DNA from: Variovorax sp. CF079
GTDB taxonomy: Bacteria; Pseudomonadota; Gammaproteobacteria; Burkholderiales; Burkholderiaceae_C
Assembly (NCBI RefSeq): GCF_900101545.1
Contig: NZ_FMZU01000018.1
Coordinates: forward strand, 62,001-126,000
DNA length: 64,000 bases
Reading direction: 5' to 3'
Part shown: positions 39,845 to 47,467 of the stretch, in pieces
How the letters are laid out: each line of letters starts with the position of its first letter
Position numbering within the stretch: the stretch's first letter is position 1
Program-made: the position numbers and the translations under genes
The notes under the pieces: model-generated
Told to the model about the DNA's origin: nothing
Databases searched by the model: none
Seen by the model: only the letters and a program-made list of their open reading frames with translations

Positions 39845-40792
39845 ATGCATACGCACGATCTCAGCGGGTGGCAGCACGAACACCGATTCCAGGGCGACAG
39901 CCATGCCGCCGAACGCAGCACGCGGCTCGTGATGTGGATCACGGCCGCCGCCATGCTGCTGGAAATCGGCGCCGGCTGGTGGTTCAACTCGATGGCGCTC
40001 TTGGCCGATGGCTGGCACATGAGTTCGCACGCCGTGGCCATCGGGCTCAGCGCCTTCGCCTATGCGGCGGCGCGGCGCTATGCCGGCGACCGGCGCTTCG
40101 CCTTCGGTACCTGGAAGATCGAAGTGCTGGGTGGCTTTGCGAGCGCGCTGTTCCTGCTCGGCGTCGCGGTGCTGATGGTGGTGGGTTCGCTCGAGCGGCT
40201 GTGGTCGCCCGTTGCGATCCACTACAAGGAAGCGATCGTCGTGGCCGTGCTGGGGCTGCTGGTCAACCTGCTTTGCGCGCGGCTGCTCGGTGGTGGTGGT
40301 GCGCATCACCACCACGACCACGCCCATCACGACCACGCGCACGATCACGGCCATGACCTGAACCTGCGCTCCGCCTACCTGCACGTCGTGGCCGACGCCG
40401 CGACCTCGGTGCTCGCCATCGTCGCGCTCGCCGGCGGCTGGCTCTACGGCTGGGCCTGGCTCGATCCGCTGATGGGCATCGTCGGTGCCGTGCTGGTCGC
40501 GAGCTGGGCGCGGGGATTGCTTGTCGAAACCGGCAAGGTGCTGCTCGACCGCGAGATGGACCATCCGGTGGTCGACGAGATCCGCGAGGGCGTGGAGCAG
40601 GGCTTGGCGGATTCGGAAACGCGCGTGGCCGATCTGCACGTGTGGCGCGTCGGCCAGGGCGCCTATGCGTGCGCATTGAGCGTTGTCACGCATTCGTCAA
40701 CGCTGACGCCCGATGACGTTCGTGCGACCTTTTCGATGCACGAAGAAATCAGGCACTCGACCATCGAGATTCACCGCTGCGCGGCCGGATGA
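39845..40792 (+). CDS. dmeF: CDF family Co2+/Ni2+ efflux transporter DmeF
   Basis: A 315-residue cation diffusion facilitator. The N-terminus MHTHDLSGWQHEHRF is typical of DmeF. The first-half metal site is LADGWHMSSHA. A His-rich loop (AHHHHDHAHHDHAHDHGHD, about 152-170) follows the fourth helix, then HVVADAATS. DmeF exports cobalt and nickel in related bacteria. Its stop lies in the left arm of a large inverted repeat. Confidence 0.92.
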   Translation: MHTHDLSGWQHEHRFQGDSHAAERSTRLVMWITAAAMLLEIGAGWWFNSMALLADGWHMSSHAVAIGLSAFAYAAARRYAGDRRFAFGTWKIEVLGGFASALFLLGVAVLMVVGSLERLWSPVAIHYKEAIVVAVLGLLVNLLCARLLGGGGAHHHHDHAHHDHAHDHGHDLNLRSAYLHVVADAATSVLAIVALAGGWLYGWAWLDPLMGIVGAVLVASWARGLLVETGKVLLDREMDHPVVDEIREGVEQGLADSETRVADLHVWRVGQGAYACALSVVTHSSTLTPDDVRATFSMHEEIRHSTIEIHRCAAG

Positions 40793-40858
40793 CAGCGCCG
40801 CCGTGGCGCATTTGCACTGTCATTGAAGCTTCACCGCGTCGCCACGGCGCCGTCATCC
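40787..40858. repeat. large inverted repeat between dmeF and the phosphoesterase gene
   Basis: The left arm 40787-40808 (GGATGACAGCGCCGCCGTGG...) and right arm 40840-40858 (CGCCACGGCGCCGTCATCC) are complementary but for one mismatch and a three-base bulge. The loop is about 31 bases. The dmeF stop codon is in the left arm. In RNA this would be a very stable stem, either ending dmeF or shielding the downstream leader. No T tract follows. Confidence 0.75.
40817..40834 (+). promoter_or_regulatory. weak Pho-box-like site upstream of the PlcP-like gene
   Basis: CTGTCAT is a perfect first half-site of the PhoB consensus; after TGAA the second half GCTTCAC keeps only the TCAC part (4 of 7). It lies 47 bases before ATG 40881, inside the loop of the inverted repeat. 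Phosphate control is known for PlcP in rhizobia, which is why this is listed. Confidence 0.3.
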
Positions 40859-40880
40859 GCGCTGGCGACGATGACGACCC

Positions 40881-41759
40881 ATGCAACGCGATGACGCTTT
40901 TCTTAGTGCATGGCGCAACACGGCCGACCTGTCCTCCTCCGCGGAAGACGAGGAAGTCACGCGTCCTCCCCAACGCTATCGCACCCTCTGGATTTCCGAC
41001 CTGCACCTGGGCACGCCCGGCTGCCAGGCGAAGGCGCTGCTCGACTTCCTGAAGCACACCGAGTGCGAGACCCTGTTCCTGGTCGGCGACATCATCGACG
41101 GCTGGCAGCTGCGCCGCCACTGGTACTGGCCGCAGCCGCACAACGATGTGATCCAGAAGCTGCTGCGCAAGGCGCGCAAGGGCACGCGCGTGATCTTCAT
41201 TCCGGGCAACCACGACGAGTTCGCGCGCAAGTACCTGCATCACAACTTCGGCGGCATCGACGTGGCCGACGAATGGATCCACGAGACGGCTGACGGCCGC
41301 AAGCTCTGGATCATGCACGGCGACCTGTTCGATGGCGTGATCCAGTGCGCGAAGTGGCTGGCCCACGTGGGAGACTCGCTCTACGAGTTCACGCTCAAGC
41401 TGAACCGGTATCTCAACTCGCTGCGTGCGCGCCTGGGGTTGCCTTACTGGTCGCTGTCCAAGTACCTGAAGCAGAAGGTCAAGCGCGCGGTCAGCTATGT
41501 CGGCGACTTCGAGAACGCGGTGGCGCGCGAGGCCCGCAAGCGCGGCGTGCAGGGCGTGGTCTGCGGGCACATCCACCATGCCGTGCTGCGCGACATCGAT
41601 GGCATCCTCTACGCCAACGACGGCGACTGGGTCGAGAGCCTCACGGCGCTGGCCGAGCATGCCGACGGCAGGCTCGAAATCCTGCGCTGGGCAGAGCACA
41701 TGCCGGTCGCGACCCGGGCCGGGCGGGCCGCTTCCCGGCGCGAGCCGGCGCACGCATGA
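40881..41759 (+). CDS. calcineurin-like phosphoesterase, PlcP-type phospholipase (LpxH-like fold)
   Basis: A 292-residue metallophosphoesterase. The metal motifs are D40-x-H42 (ISDLHLG), GD70 (LVGDIIDGW), GN110-H111-D112 (PGNHDEF), H of MHGDLFD, and GHIHHAV. The stretches DGWQLRRHWYWPQPHNDV and LLRKARKGTRVIFIPGNHDEF match my memory of Sinorhizobium PlcP better than LpxH, though automatic labels would say UDP-2,3-diacylglucosamine diphosphatase. PlcP cuts phospholipids to diacylglycerol under phosphate limitation. The next gene, a diacylglycerol-type glycosyltransferase with ATGA overlap, supports this reading. Homology starts near residue 32; the N-terminus is uncertain. Confidence 0.82.
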   Translation: MQRDDAFLSAWRNTADLSSSAEDEEVTRPPQRYRTLWISDLHLGTPGCQAKALLDFLKHTECETLFLVGDIIDGWQLRRHWYWPQPHNDVIQKLLRKARKGTRVIFIPGNHDEFARKYLHHNFGGIDVADEWIHETADGRKLWIMHGDLFDGVIQCAKWLAHVGDSLYEFTLKLNRYLNSLRARLGLPYWSLSKYLKQKVKRAVSYVGDFENAVAREARKRGVQGVVCGHIHHAVLRDIDGILYANDGDWVESLTALAEHADGRLEILRWAEHMPVATRAGRAASRREPAHA

Positions 41760-42967
41760 CGCGCGCGCCATCGACTTCCTCGCGCCACCCGGCCCAGCGA
41801 ACCGTCGACCTCGTCTACTTCGACGCCGGCGGCGGGCACCGTGCCTCCGCGTTGGCGCTCGAGGCGGCCATCCAGCGCGAGGGCTTGCCCTGGACCGTGC
41901 GCCTGGTCAATCTGCGCGAAGTGCTGGATCCGAAGGACAGCTTTCGCAAGCTGACCGGCATGGACCCGGAGGACGTCTACAACAAGCGGCTCGCGCGCGG
42001 CTGGACGATCGGGCTGGCGCACGAGCTCAAGGTGCTGCAGGCCGTGATTCGCTGGGCCAAGCCGAAGCTGGTGCGCCCGCTGCAGCAGCACTGGCTGGCG
42101 ACCGAGCCGGACATGGTGGTGTCGTTGATTCCGAACTTCAACCGGCCGCTCTACGAGTCGGTCGCCTCGGCGCTGCCGGGCGTGCCCTACGTGACGGTGC
42201 TGACCGATCTGGCCGATCACCCGCCGCACTTCTGGATCGAGAAAGGGCAGGACCAGCATTTCGTCTGCGGCTCGGAACGCGCCGTGCAGCAGGCACGTGA
42301 AGCGGGCTACACGGATGATCGCATCCATGCGACCTCGGGAATGATGATCCGTTCGGCCTTCTACGAGACAGAGTCCGTCGATCGGGCTGCCGAGCGCCGC
42401 CGCCTGGGGCTGGACCCCGATCGCCCAACCGGCCTGGTGCTCTTCGGCGGGCAAGGCTCCAAGGCCATGCTCGGCATCGCGAAGCGCCTGCCCGACACCC
42501 AGCTCATCCTGGCCTGCGGCCACAACGAAGCGCTCGCCAAAGCGTTGCGCGCACAACCGGCGCGCGCGCCGCGGCTGGTGCTGGGTTTCACGCCCGACGT
42601 CGCCCGCTACATGCAACTGGCCGACTTCTTCATCGGCAAGCCCGGCCCGGGCAGTGTCAGCGAGGCGGTGCAACTGCATCTGCCGGTGATCGTGGTGTGC
42701 AACAGCTGGACCTTGCCGCAGGAGCGCTACAACGCCCAATGGGTGCGCGAGCATGGGGTAGGCCTGGTATGCGCGAGCTATGCCAAGGTGCCCGGCGCGG
42801 TGGACGAACTGGTCCGCGATCTGGACAACTACCGCACCGCGACCCACAAGATGCACAACCGCGCAGTGTTCGAGCTGCCGGGAATCCTGCAGGGCATCCT
42901 GACACGCGCCGAAGCACTCGCCGGCGGTGAAGAATCGATCTCGGGGCTGGCGCTCGGCGCTCAGTGA
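41756..42967 (+). CDS. MGDG synthase-like glycosyltransferase (GT28)
   Basis: A 403-residue GT-B enzyme. FDAGGGHRASA (22-32) is the N-terminal Gly-rich loop of MurG/MGDG-synthase types. The C-terminal nucleotide-sugar site is FIGKPGPGSVSEAVQLHLPVIV. MVVSLIPNFNRPLY and VLTDLADHPPHFW are in the MGDG-synthase family style. It probably glycosylates diacylglycerol, the product expected from the upstream phosphoesterase. Membrane-surface enzyme with no transmembrane helix. ATG overlaps the upstream stop. Confidence 0.85.
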   Translation: MTRAPSTSSRHPAQRTVDLVYFDAGGGHRASALALEAAIQREGLPWTVRLVNLREVLDPKDSFRKLTGMDPEDVYNKRLARGWTIGLAHELKVLQAVIRWAKPKLVRPLQQHWLATEPDMVVSLIPNFNRPLYESVASALPGVPYVTVLTDLADHPPHFWIEKGQDQHFVCGSERAVQQAREAGYTDDRIHATSGMMIRSAFYETESVDRAAERRRLGLDPDRPTGLVLFGGQGSKAMLGIAKRLPDTQLILACGHNEALAKALRAQPARAPRLVLGFTPDVARYMQLADFFIGKPGPGSVSEAVQLHLPVIVVCNSWTLPQERYNAQWVREHGVGLVCASYAKVPGAVDELVRDLDNYRTATHKMHNRAVFELPGILQGILTRAEALAGGEESISGLALGAQ

Positions 42968-43152
42968 CCGAGCAGGCGCCGGAGCGCCTCGACCACCGCC
43001 GCACCCAATGCCACGGCGCACGCGAAGCCGGCCCACGTCGGGACGCGGCGAACCGGCTCGTGCGTCAGATGCGCCCGGTTGAGCGGCGCAAGGGAGGAGT
43101 AGTCGGACTCGTCCTCTGGCTCGTCTGGAGCATCATTGCCACGGAGTTTCAT
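42961..43152 (-). CDS. small tail-anchored membrane protein
   Basis: A 63-residue frame: acidic start (NDAPDEPEDESDY), a basic linker, and one hydrophobic helix at the end (TWAGFACAVALGAAVVEALRRLL). It overlaps the end of the glycosyltransferase gene by seven bases on the opposite strand. No clear ribosome site; the start could also be 43161. The coherent charge pattern and helix argue for a real gene, but weakly. Confidence 0.45.
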   Translation of the reverse strand: MKLRGNDAPDEPEDESDYSSLAPLNRAHLTHEPVRRVPTWAGFACAVALGAAVVEALRRLLGH

Positions 43153-43315
43153 GTAGCACATTATGGCTACAGGCGAGCGCGATGTGCGTGAGAAAAGTAG
43201 TACTTGTTGCTGACTTTTTGTGCTGAACACTAGAGCTTTGGTTTTCAAAAACAGTTAGGCTCACGGTCGTCGAAGCCAGCCATCAGGCTGGACGGCGAAA
43301 CCGGGGGAATTGACT

Positions 43316-43531
43316 GTGAAGACATCGTGGGTTGCGGTCGCCGGCCTGGCGACGCTGGTGCTGTGCATGACGGGCTGCAAGGGCAGCGGTGCGCCCGCTG
43401 CGCAGCCTCAGGACAGCAATGGCAATGCTTCCGCCTCGCCGTCCTCGTCCGCCTCGGCTGATGCTGCTGCGACACGGCGGCAGAACGACAAGACCTCCGA
43501 ATTCCTCAGCGCTTGGCGCCCCAAGAACTAG
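43316..43531 (+). CDS. small lipoprotein
   Basis: A 71-residue protein with a signal sequence and a lipobox-like MTGC (Cys near 21). A Ser/Ala/Gln-rich linker and a short polar end (NDKTSEFLSAWRPKN) follow. GTG 43316 has a G-rich ribosome site about eight bases upstream. No family recognised. Isolated gene. Confidence 0.55.
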   Translation: MKTSWVAVAGLATLVLCMTGCKGSGAPAAQPQDSNGNASASPSSSASADAAATRRQNDKTSEFLSAWRPKN

Positions 43532-43539
43532 GGGCGCCT

Positions 43540-43722
43540 CTACTCACGCGATGCCAGCCGATCGCGCACCGCGGTCACGTGGTCGCCCACCTTGGACAGC
43601 GCGTCCTGCAGCTCGGTCTCGCTGCAGCGAAGCTGCTGGCACCAGTACTGCAGCTCGACGGGGTCGAGGGCATTGACCCGGCCGGGGTCCAGCGGCTTGA
43701 AATGACTCAGATCGTCGGGCAT
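43540..43722 (-). CDS. DUF3606 domain protein
   Basis: A 60-residue protein that is entirely the DUF3606 domain: DPVELQYWCQQLRCSETELQDALSKVGDHVTAVRDRL. These small helical proteins are common in proteobacteria and of unknown function. GAGGAG before ATG 43722 supports the start; a longer in-frame version lacks a ribosome site. Confidence 0.8.
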   Translation of the reverse strand: MPDDLSHFKPLDPGRVNALDPVELQYWCQQLRCSETELQDALSKVGDHVTAVRDRLASRE

Positions 43723-43790
43723 GGCGACTCCTCGTAGGCGATGTGCGGCCTGACTTTTTAGGCTCGCGCGCGGCGCTTGGCAAGGCAATG

Positions 43791-43825
43791 AAAAAAGCCC
43801 GCTACCGATGCGATAGCGGGCTTTT
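43791..43825 (-). terminator. intrinsic terminator after the tRNA gene
   Basis: Read on the minus strand: AAAAGCCCGCTA, a loop, TAGCGGGC and TTTTTT, directly 12 bases after the tRNA 3' end. The A-rich opposite side makes it potentially bidirectional, so it could also end the DUF3606-side transcripts. Confidence 0.9.
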
Positions 43826-43836
43826 CTTGGCGGGTT

Positions 43837-43913
43837 TGGTGGCTCTTCACGGACTCGAACCGCGGACCTGTGGATTATGATTCCATCGCTCTAACCGACT
43901 GAGCTAAAGAGCC
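43837..43913 (-). tRNA. tRNA-Met (CAT anticodon), possibly tRNA-Ile2
   Basis: A 77-base cloverleaf with encoded CCA. The acceptor stem GGCTCTT/AAGAGCC is perfect. The D arm has AGCTCAGTCGGTTAGAGC. The anticodon loop ATCATAA puts CAT at 43877-43879. The T loop is GGTTCGAACCC-like (TTCGAAC). No initiator features (an unpaired first base or a run of three G-C pairs in the anticodon stem). CAT tRNAs can be elongator Met or lysidine-modified Ile2; elongator Met is more likely. Confidence 0.93.
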
Positions 43914-43944
43914 GAGCCCGAGATTATAGCCGGCTCTACGGCCT

Positions 43945-45486
43945 TCAGCCGGCCTTCGGGAGTTTCGCCAGTTCCTCCGTCACCAGCCGCACGATCAGCC
44001 GGTCCAGCGTCTGCACCGAATAGTTGCTCACGTCGTGCACCGTCTCGCGGCCGGGCCCGCTGGCGGGGTTGCTTGCCTCCCTGTAGGTCAGGAATACGAA
44101 GCGCCCACCGGTGTACTGCGCGATCTGGCGCTGCACGTACTCCCCCTGCTTGTCGAGCCCGCTCGCGCCCACGCTGAACACCTTGATGCCCTTGCCGAGC
44201 GCGGCCATCATGTCGTCGTCGTATTGCGGACCGCCGTAGTCGAGGTGCGGCGGCGCGTCGGCCAGCAGCACCACCAGGCGGGTTGCGCCGGTGCCACGCC
44301 AGCTCAGCCGGTGCACGGTCTCGTGCAGCGCCTCGTTCATCGCCTCGGGGTAGTCGCCCCCGGCGGCGGCCTGCAGCGCATCGAGCACCGTCTGGAAAGC
44401 GCCCAGGTCGTTGGTGAAGTCGTGTCGGCGCACGAGGAAGGCGTCGCCGCGGTCGCGGTAGGCCACCAGCCCGAAGCAGGTGTCGGGCCGGCTCGGCAGT
44501 TGCGCCACCTCGTTGGCGATGGTGCGCAGCGTGCTCTTGAGCTTGCCGATCTCGTCGCCCATCGAACCGGTGGCATCGATCAGGAAGACCAGGTCCAGGC
44601 GCGCGCGCTGCGGGACAGCGGCCGTATTCAGCACCAGCTCGACCGCGCTTTTCTGCCCGCGGCGCAGGAAGGTCGTGCCCTGCTGGCCGTACTTGCGCAC
44701 AGCCACTTCGTACACCTGGCTGCCCGAGGGATCGAAGGCGTTGGGATGCAGCCAGGCGCGGCCGGCCGTGTCGGTGCGGGCCCACATGGCGGCGCCGTTC
44801 GCGGCCTGCACCGCGACCTCGGCATCGGGCACGGCCATGCCGCGTGCGTTGCGCACCTGTAGCAGGTAGCGCTCGCTCACATCGCGCTCGCGATGCGCCA
44901 CCTGGGTGCGCTGGCGGAACTGAAGGTAGGCCGAGAAGTCGGCGTTGTCGTCGACCATGCCGGCGCTGACCACCTGCTGTTGCGGCCGGGGGCGTTGAAT
45001 GGGTTGCGCGCTGGGCGCCGGCGGTGCAAAGCGCGGCGCCTCGGCTTCGGCGACCAGTGCCTCCCTGGTTGCGCCGGCAGCGGGAGCCGCAGGCGCCGGC
45101 ATGGCGACCGCGGCATCGGATGCCGCCTCGCCCGGCGCGCTACGCTTCGACTTGGCTTCGCGACTCAGAGATGGGCGGGCCTCGCCGTAAACGGCGGGCG
45201 CCTCATCGCGCCGTGCGTCCTGCCCCGTGCGGCCCGGCGTCTCGTAGGTCTGCACCGGCCTCGCGCAATGGGTGGCCGAGGGCGCCTCGAAATTCGGCAC
45301 CGTGCGCGTGACCACGTTCCCCGGCCACTGCGGCGAAGGGAAGTTCGCGGGTTCGGGCTGCGGCGCCGGCGTGGGCCAGCGCGCGGCGCCGGGTGCGAGT
45401 TCGGTGGCGCTGCAGGCGCTCAAGAGAAGCTGGGCGCACAGCAGTGCGACGAGCGGGCGTCGAAGGAGGGAAAGGCGGGTGGTCAT
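43945..45486 (-). CDS. VWA-domain lipoprotein
   Basis: A 513-residue lipoprotein (lipobox LSAC, Cys 25). A long Pro/Ala linker rich in low complexity reaches about residue 180. Then comes a region with LLQVRNARGMAVPDAEVAVQAANG that looks like a carboxypeptidase-regulatory beta-sandwich. The von Willebrand A domain has the MIDAS D304-A-T-G-S308 (VFLIDATGSMGDEI) and later LVVLLADAPPHLDYGG. Such domains bind ligands through a metal. It is divergent from an ECF sigma/anti-sigma pair, suggesting it is their target or sensor. Function unknown. Confidence 0.85.
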   Translation of the reverse strand: MTTRLSLLRRPLVALLCAQLLLSACSATELAPGAARWPTPAPQPEPANFPSPQWPGNVVTRTVPNFEAPSATHCARPVQTYETPGRTGQDARRDEAPAVYGEARPSLSREAKSKRSAPGEAASDAAVAMPAPAAPAAGATREALVAEAEAPRFAPPAPSAQPIQRPRPQQQVVSAGMVDDNADFSAYLQFRQRTQVAHRERDVSERYLLQVRNARGMAVPDAEVAVQAANGAAMWARTDTAGRAWLHPNAFDPSGSQVYEVAVRKYGQQGTTFLRRGQKSAVELVLNTAAVPQRARLDLVFLIDATGSMGDEIGKLKSTLRTIANEVAQLPSRPDTCFGLVAYRDRGDAFLVRRHDFTNDLGAFQTVLDALQAAAGGDYPEAMNEALHETVHRLSWRGTGATRLVVLLADAPPHLDYGGPQYDDDMMAALGKGIKVFSVGASGLDKQGEYVQRQIAQYTGGRFVFLTYREASNPASGPGRETVHDVSNYSVQTLDRLIVRLVTEELAKLPKAG

Positions 45487-45535
45487 CAGCAGCTCCGGGT
45501 TGTGGATGCAGGCTGATACGGCGGGGCGGCGTCGG

Positions 45536-45579
45536 TCGGGTTAAGTCCCGACGATATTTTTTGAGGGGGTGCTAACCCC
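45536..45579. promoter_or_regulatory. paired inverted repeats in the VWA/sigma intergenic gap
   Basis: Two short hairpins lie in the 136-base divergent gap: TCGGG-TTAAGT-CCCGA (45536-45551) and GGGGT-GCTA-ACCCC (45566-45579), separated by an AT-rich run. They could be operators or leader structures for either transcript. No convincing ECF-type -35/-10 pair was found. Confidence 0.3.
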
Positions 45580-45622
45580 GAACGGCGGCGCAGTCCGTAG
45601 AACGTGAGGTGAAAATCTGCCG

Positions 45623-46291
45623 ATGCTTGCCCCCTCTGTTGCGAACGCCGCCCTCCACGACGCCATGCCGGACGATCAGCTGATGCTCGCCTACGCAGGC
45701 GGCGACGCAAGCGCCTTCGACACGCTCTATGCCCGCCACGAAAGCGCGCTGTTCCGCTTCGTCCGGCGCCTGCTCGGCGTGCGGCTCGCGGCCGAAGTCG
45801 ACGAGGTGTTCCAGGACACCTGGATGCGCATCATCGCGGCGCGCGAGAGCTTCTCGCCGCAGGGCGCGACTTGGCGCACCTGGGCCTTCACGATCGCGCA
45901 CAACCTGGCGATGGACCGGCTGCGCCTGAGCGGCCGCGAGGTGTCCTTCTATGCCCACGACGAAGACGGCGACGGGCTCGAGGCCGCGCAGCTGTTCAGC
46001 CGCGGCCTGCTGAGCGATGGCGGCACGGCTTCCGCTGCCGCGCACCCATCGGCCGAAGAGCTCGCGTTCTGGCGCGCCGCTGGCCGCCGCCTGCTGGCCT
46101 GCCTCGACGAGTTGCCGGACGAACAGCGCGCCGCCTTCCTGCTGCACCACGAAGACGGCTTCACGGTGGAAGCGCTGGCCGACACGCTCGGCGTCGGCTT
46201 CGAGACCGTTCGCAGCCGGCTGCGCTATGGCTTGAAGAAGCTGCGCGGGTGCATGGAGCGCTATCTGTCGGTGCTGGAGCTTCGGGCATGA
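45623..46291 (+). CDS. ECF RNA polymerase sigma factor
   Basis: A 222-residue sigma-70 family member. Region 2 is LMLAYAGGDASAFDTLYARHES...VDEVFQDTWMRII and continues with TWRTWAFTIAHNLAMDRLR. Region 4 is LPDEQRAAFLLHHEDGFTVEALADTLGVGFETVRSRLRYGLKKLR with its helix-turn-helix. The linker (about 115-150) is longer than usual. ATGA overlap with the next gene, a probable membrane anti-sigma factor. Confidence 0.92.
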   Translation: MLAPSVANAALHDAMPDDQLMLAYAGGDASAFDTLYARHESALFRFVRRLLGVRLAAEVDEVFQDTWMRIIAARESFSPQGATWRTWAFTIAHNLAMDRLRLSGREVSFYAHDEDGDGLEAAQLFSRGLLSDGGTASAAAHPSAEELAFWRAAGRRLLACLDELPDEQRAAFLLHHEDGFTVEALADTLGVGFETVRSRLRYGLKKLRGCMERYLSVLELRA

Positions 46292-47460
46292 GCACGGACA
46301 ACGATCTTCAAGACGACGCCCTGCGGCGCGCGTTGGCGCATGCACCGGACCACACTTCGGTGCCCCATTGGCGGCTGCGCAAGGCGATCCTGGAGCGGGC
46401 GCACGACGCCGTAGCGCCGGCTTCCATCACGCACGCGCGGGAGCCGCAGGCGCGGCCGTGGTGGCAACGCCTGGTGGGCTTGGGCGGCGGCTCGCGCATG
46501 CCATGGAACGCGGCTTTCGCCACCGTGCTGGTCGCGACGCTGGTGACCGTGCTCTGGCAGCGCGAGCCGGTGCCGGGCGCGCGGCCCGACGGGGAGGCGA
46601 TGGTCGCTGCGCAGGCGCCGCGCGTCGAGGCACCTGCCGCGCCTACTGTGCCCGCTCCGCCGGCTTCGACCGTGCCTGCGCCGCCGACCGAATCGGCTTC
46701 CGTTCCGTCATCGGCACCGCCTGCACCTGTGCTGGAGGCACCGGCAGCACCCGCGCCGCCGCCGGCACTGGCGCGCCCTCAGGCCGATGAAGCCGAGTCC
46801 AAGAAGAAGGAAACACCCCAAGCACCTGCTGCGCAGTCCGCACCGCCTACCCCGGCCGCGCCCGTCGTGCCGGCCGAACCTTCGGCTGACGCGGCGGCAC
46901 GTCCCGCGCCGCGGGATTCCCTCGCCGCCCGAGCCCGTCGCGAAGAAGAAGCCGCGGCCAAACAAGCCTTTGCGCCTCCGGCGAGCCCGCCGGCCGGGCT
47001 CGTCGCACCGGGCGATGCGGCCGGTGCCGCACGCGCGGCACGCCCTGCGTCTCCGACTGTGCGAACCGAGGCGACGGAGCCGCCCACCTTCGCGGCGCTT
47101 TCGCAATGGAATCGCATCACGATCGCACAGCGCGGCGGCGCAAGCCGCAGCCTGTCGCGCGCCGAAGCGCTCGATCTCAATGCGCTGCTGGGATCGGCCG
47201 CCATCACGGCGGTCGGCGGACAGCCGTTGGTGTCCACGCCTGAATGGCGCATCTCGCTCGAGCGCAACGGCGAGGTGCTGGCGGTGTTCGAAGTCGCGCG
47301 CGGCCAGGTGCGCTGGCGCGAAGGCCGTGCGCTGCCCGCCACCGGCGCGCCGTCGGCGCCGGCGCTGGCCGCCTTGAACGAGGCCCTGCGCAACGCGGTG
47401 CAGGCGCCGGAGGCCGCAGCGCAACCCGAGGCCGGGCCGCCGCCGGCAGCGCCGCGCTAA
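46288..47460 (+). CDS. probable membrane anti-sigma factor
   Basis: A 390-residue protein. Residues 1-70 are a soluble N-terminus (ALRRALAHAPDHTSVPHWRLRKAIL), 71-90 a single membrane helix, about 95-265 a Pro/Ala-rich low-complexity stalk. A C-terminal globular part (LSQWNRITIAQRGG to LRNAVQAPE) completes it. Topology and coupling to the sigma gene fit an anti-sigma factor with a periplasmic sensor. No zinc-type HxxxCxxC anti-sigma motif is seen, so the assignment rests on context. Confidence 0.65.
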   Translation: MSTDNDLQDDALRRALAHAPDHTSVPHWRLRKAILERAHDAVAPASITHAREPQARPWWQRLVGLGGGSRMPWNAAFATVLVATLVTVLWQREPVPGARPDGEAMVAAQAPRVEAPAAPTVPAPPASTVPAPPTESASVPSSAPPAPVLEAPAAPAPPPALARPQADEAESKKKETPQAPAAQSAPPTPAAPVVPAEPSADAAARPAPRDSLAARARREEEAAAKQAFAPPASPPAGLVAPGDAAGAARAARPASPTVRTEATEPPTFAALSQWNRITIAQRGGASRSLSRAEALDLNALLGSAAITAVGGQPLVSTPEWRISLERNGEVLAVFEVARGQVRWREGRALPATGAPSAPALAALNEALRNAVQAPEAAAQPEAGPPPAAPR

Positions 47461-47467
47461 GGCCGCC

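Noticed and set aside
40309-40370. His-codon repeat in dmeF as a possible tandem repeat locus
   Set aside because: The CAC/GAC-rich run is the normal metal-binding His loop of DmeF proteins.
40881-41759. Naming the phosphoesterase lpxH
   Set aside because: The DGW...WYWPQPHNDV and RKGTRVIF stretches and the glycosyltransferase partner fit PlcP better; no gene symbol was given because phylogeny was not run.
43791-43825. Possible small RNA at the hairpin by the tRNA
   Set aside because: Stem plus T tract at the tRNA 3' side is fully explained as a terminator.
46660-46980. Pro/Ala-rich stretch as a mobile or repeat insertion
   Set aside because: It is irregular low-complexity coding sequence in frame, best seen as a periplasmic stalk.
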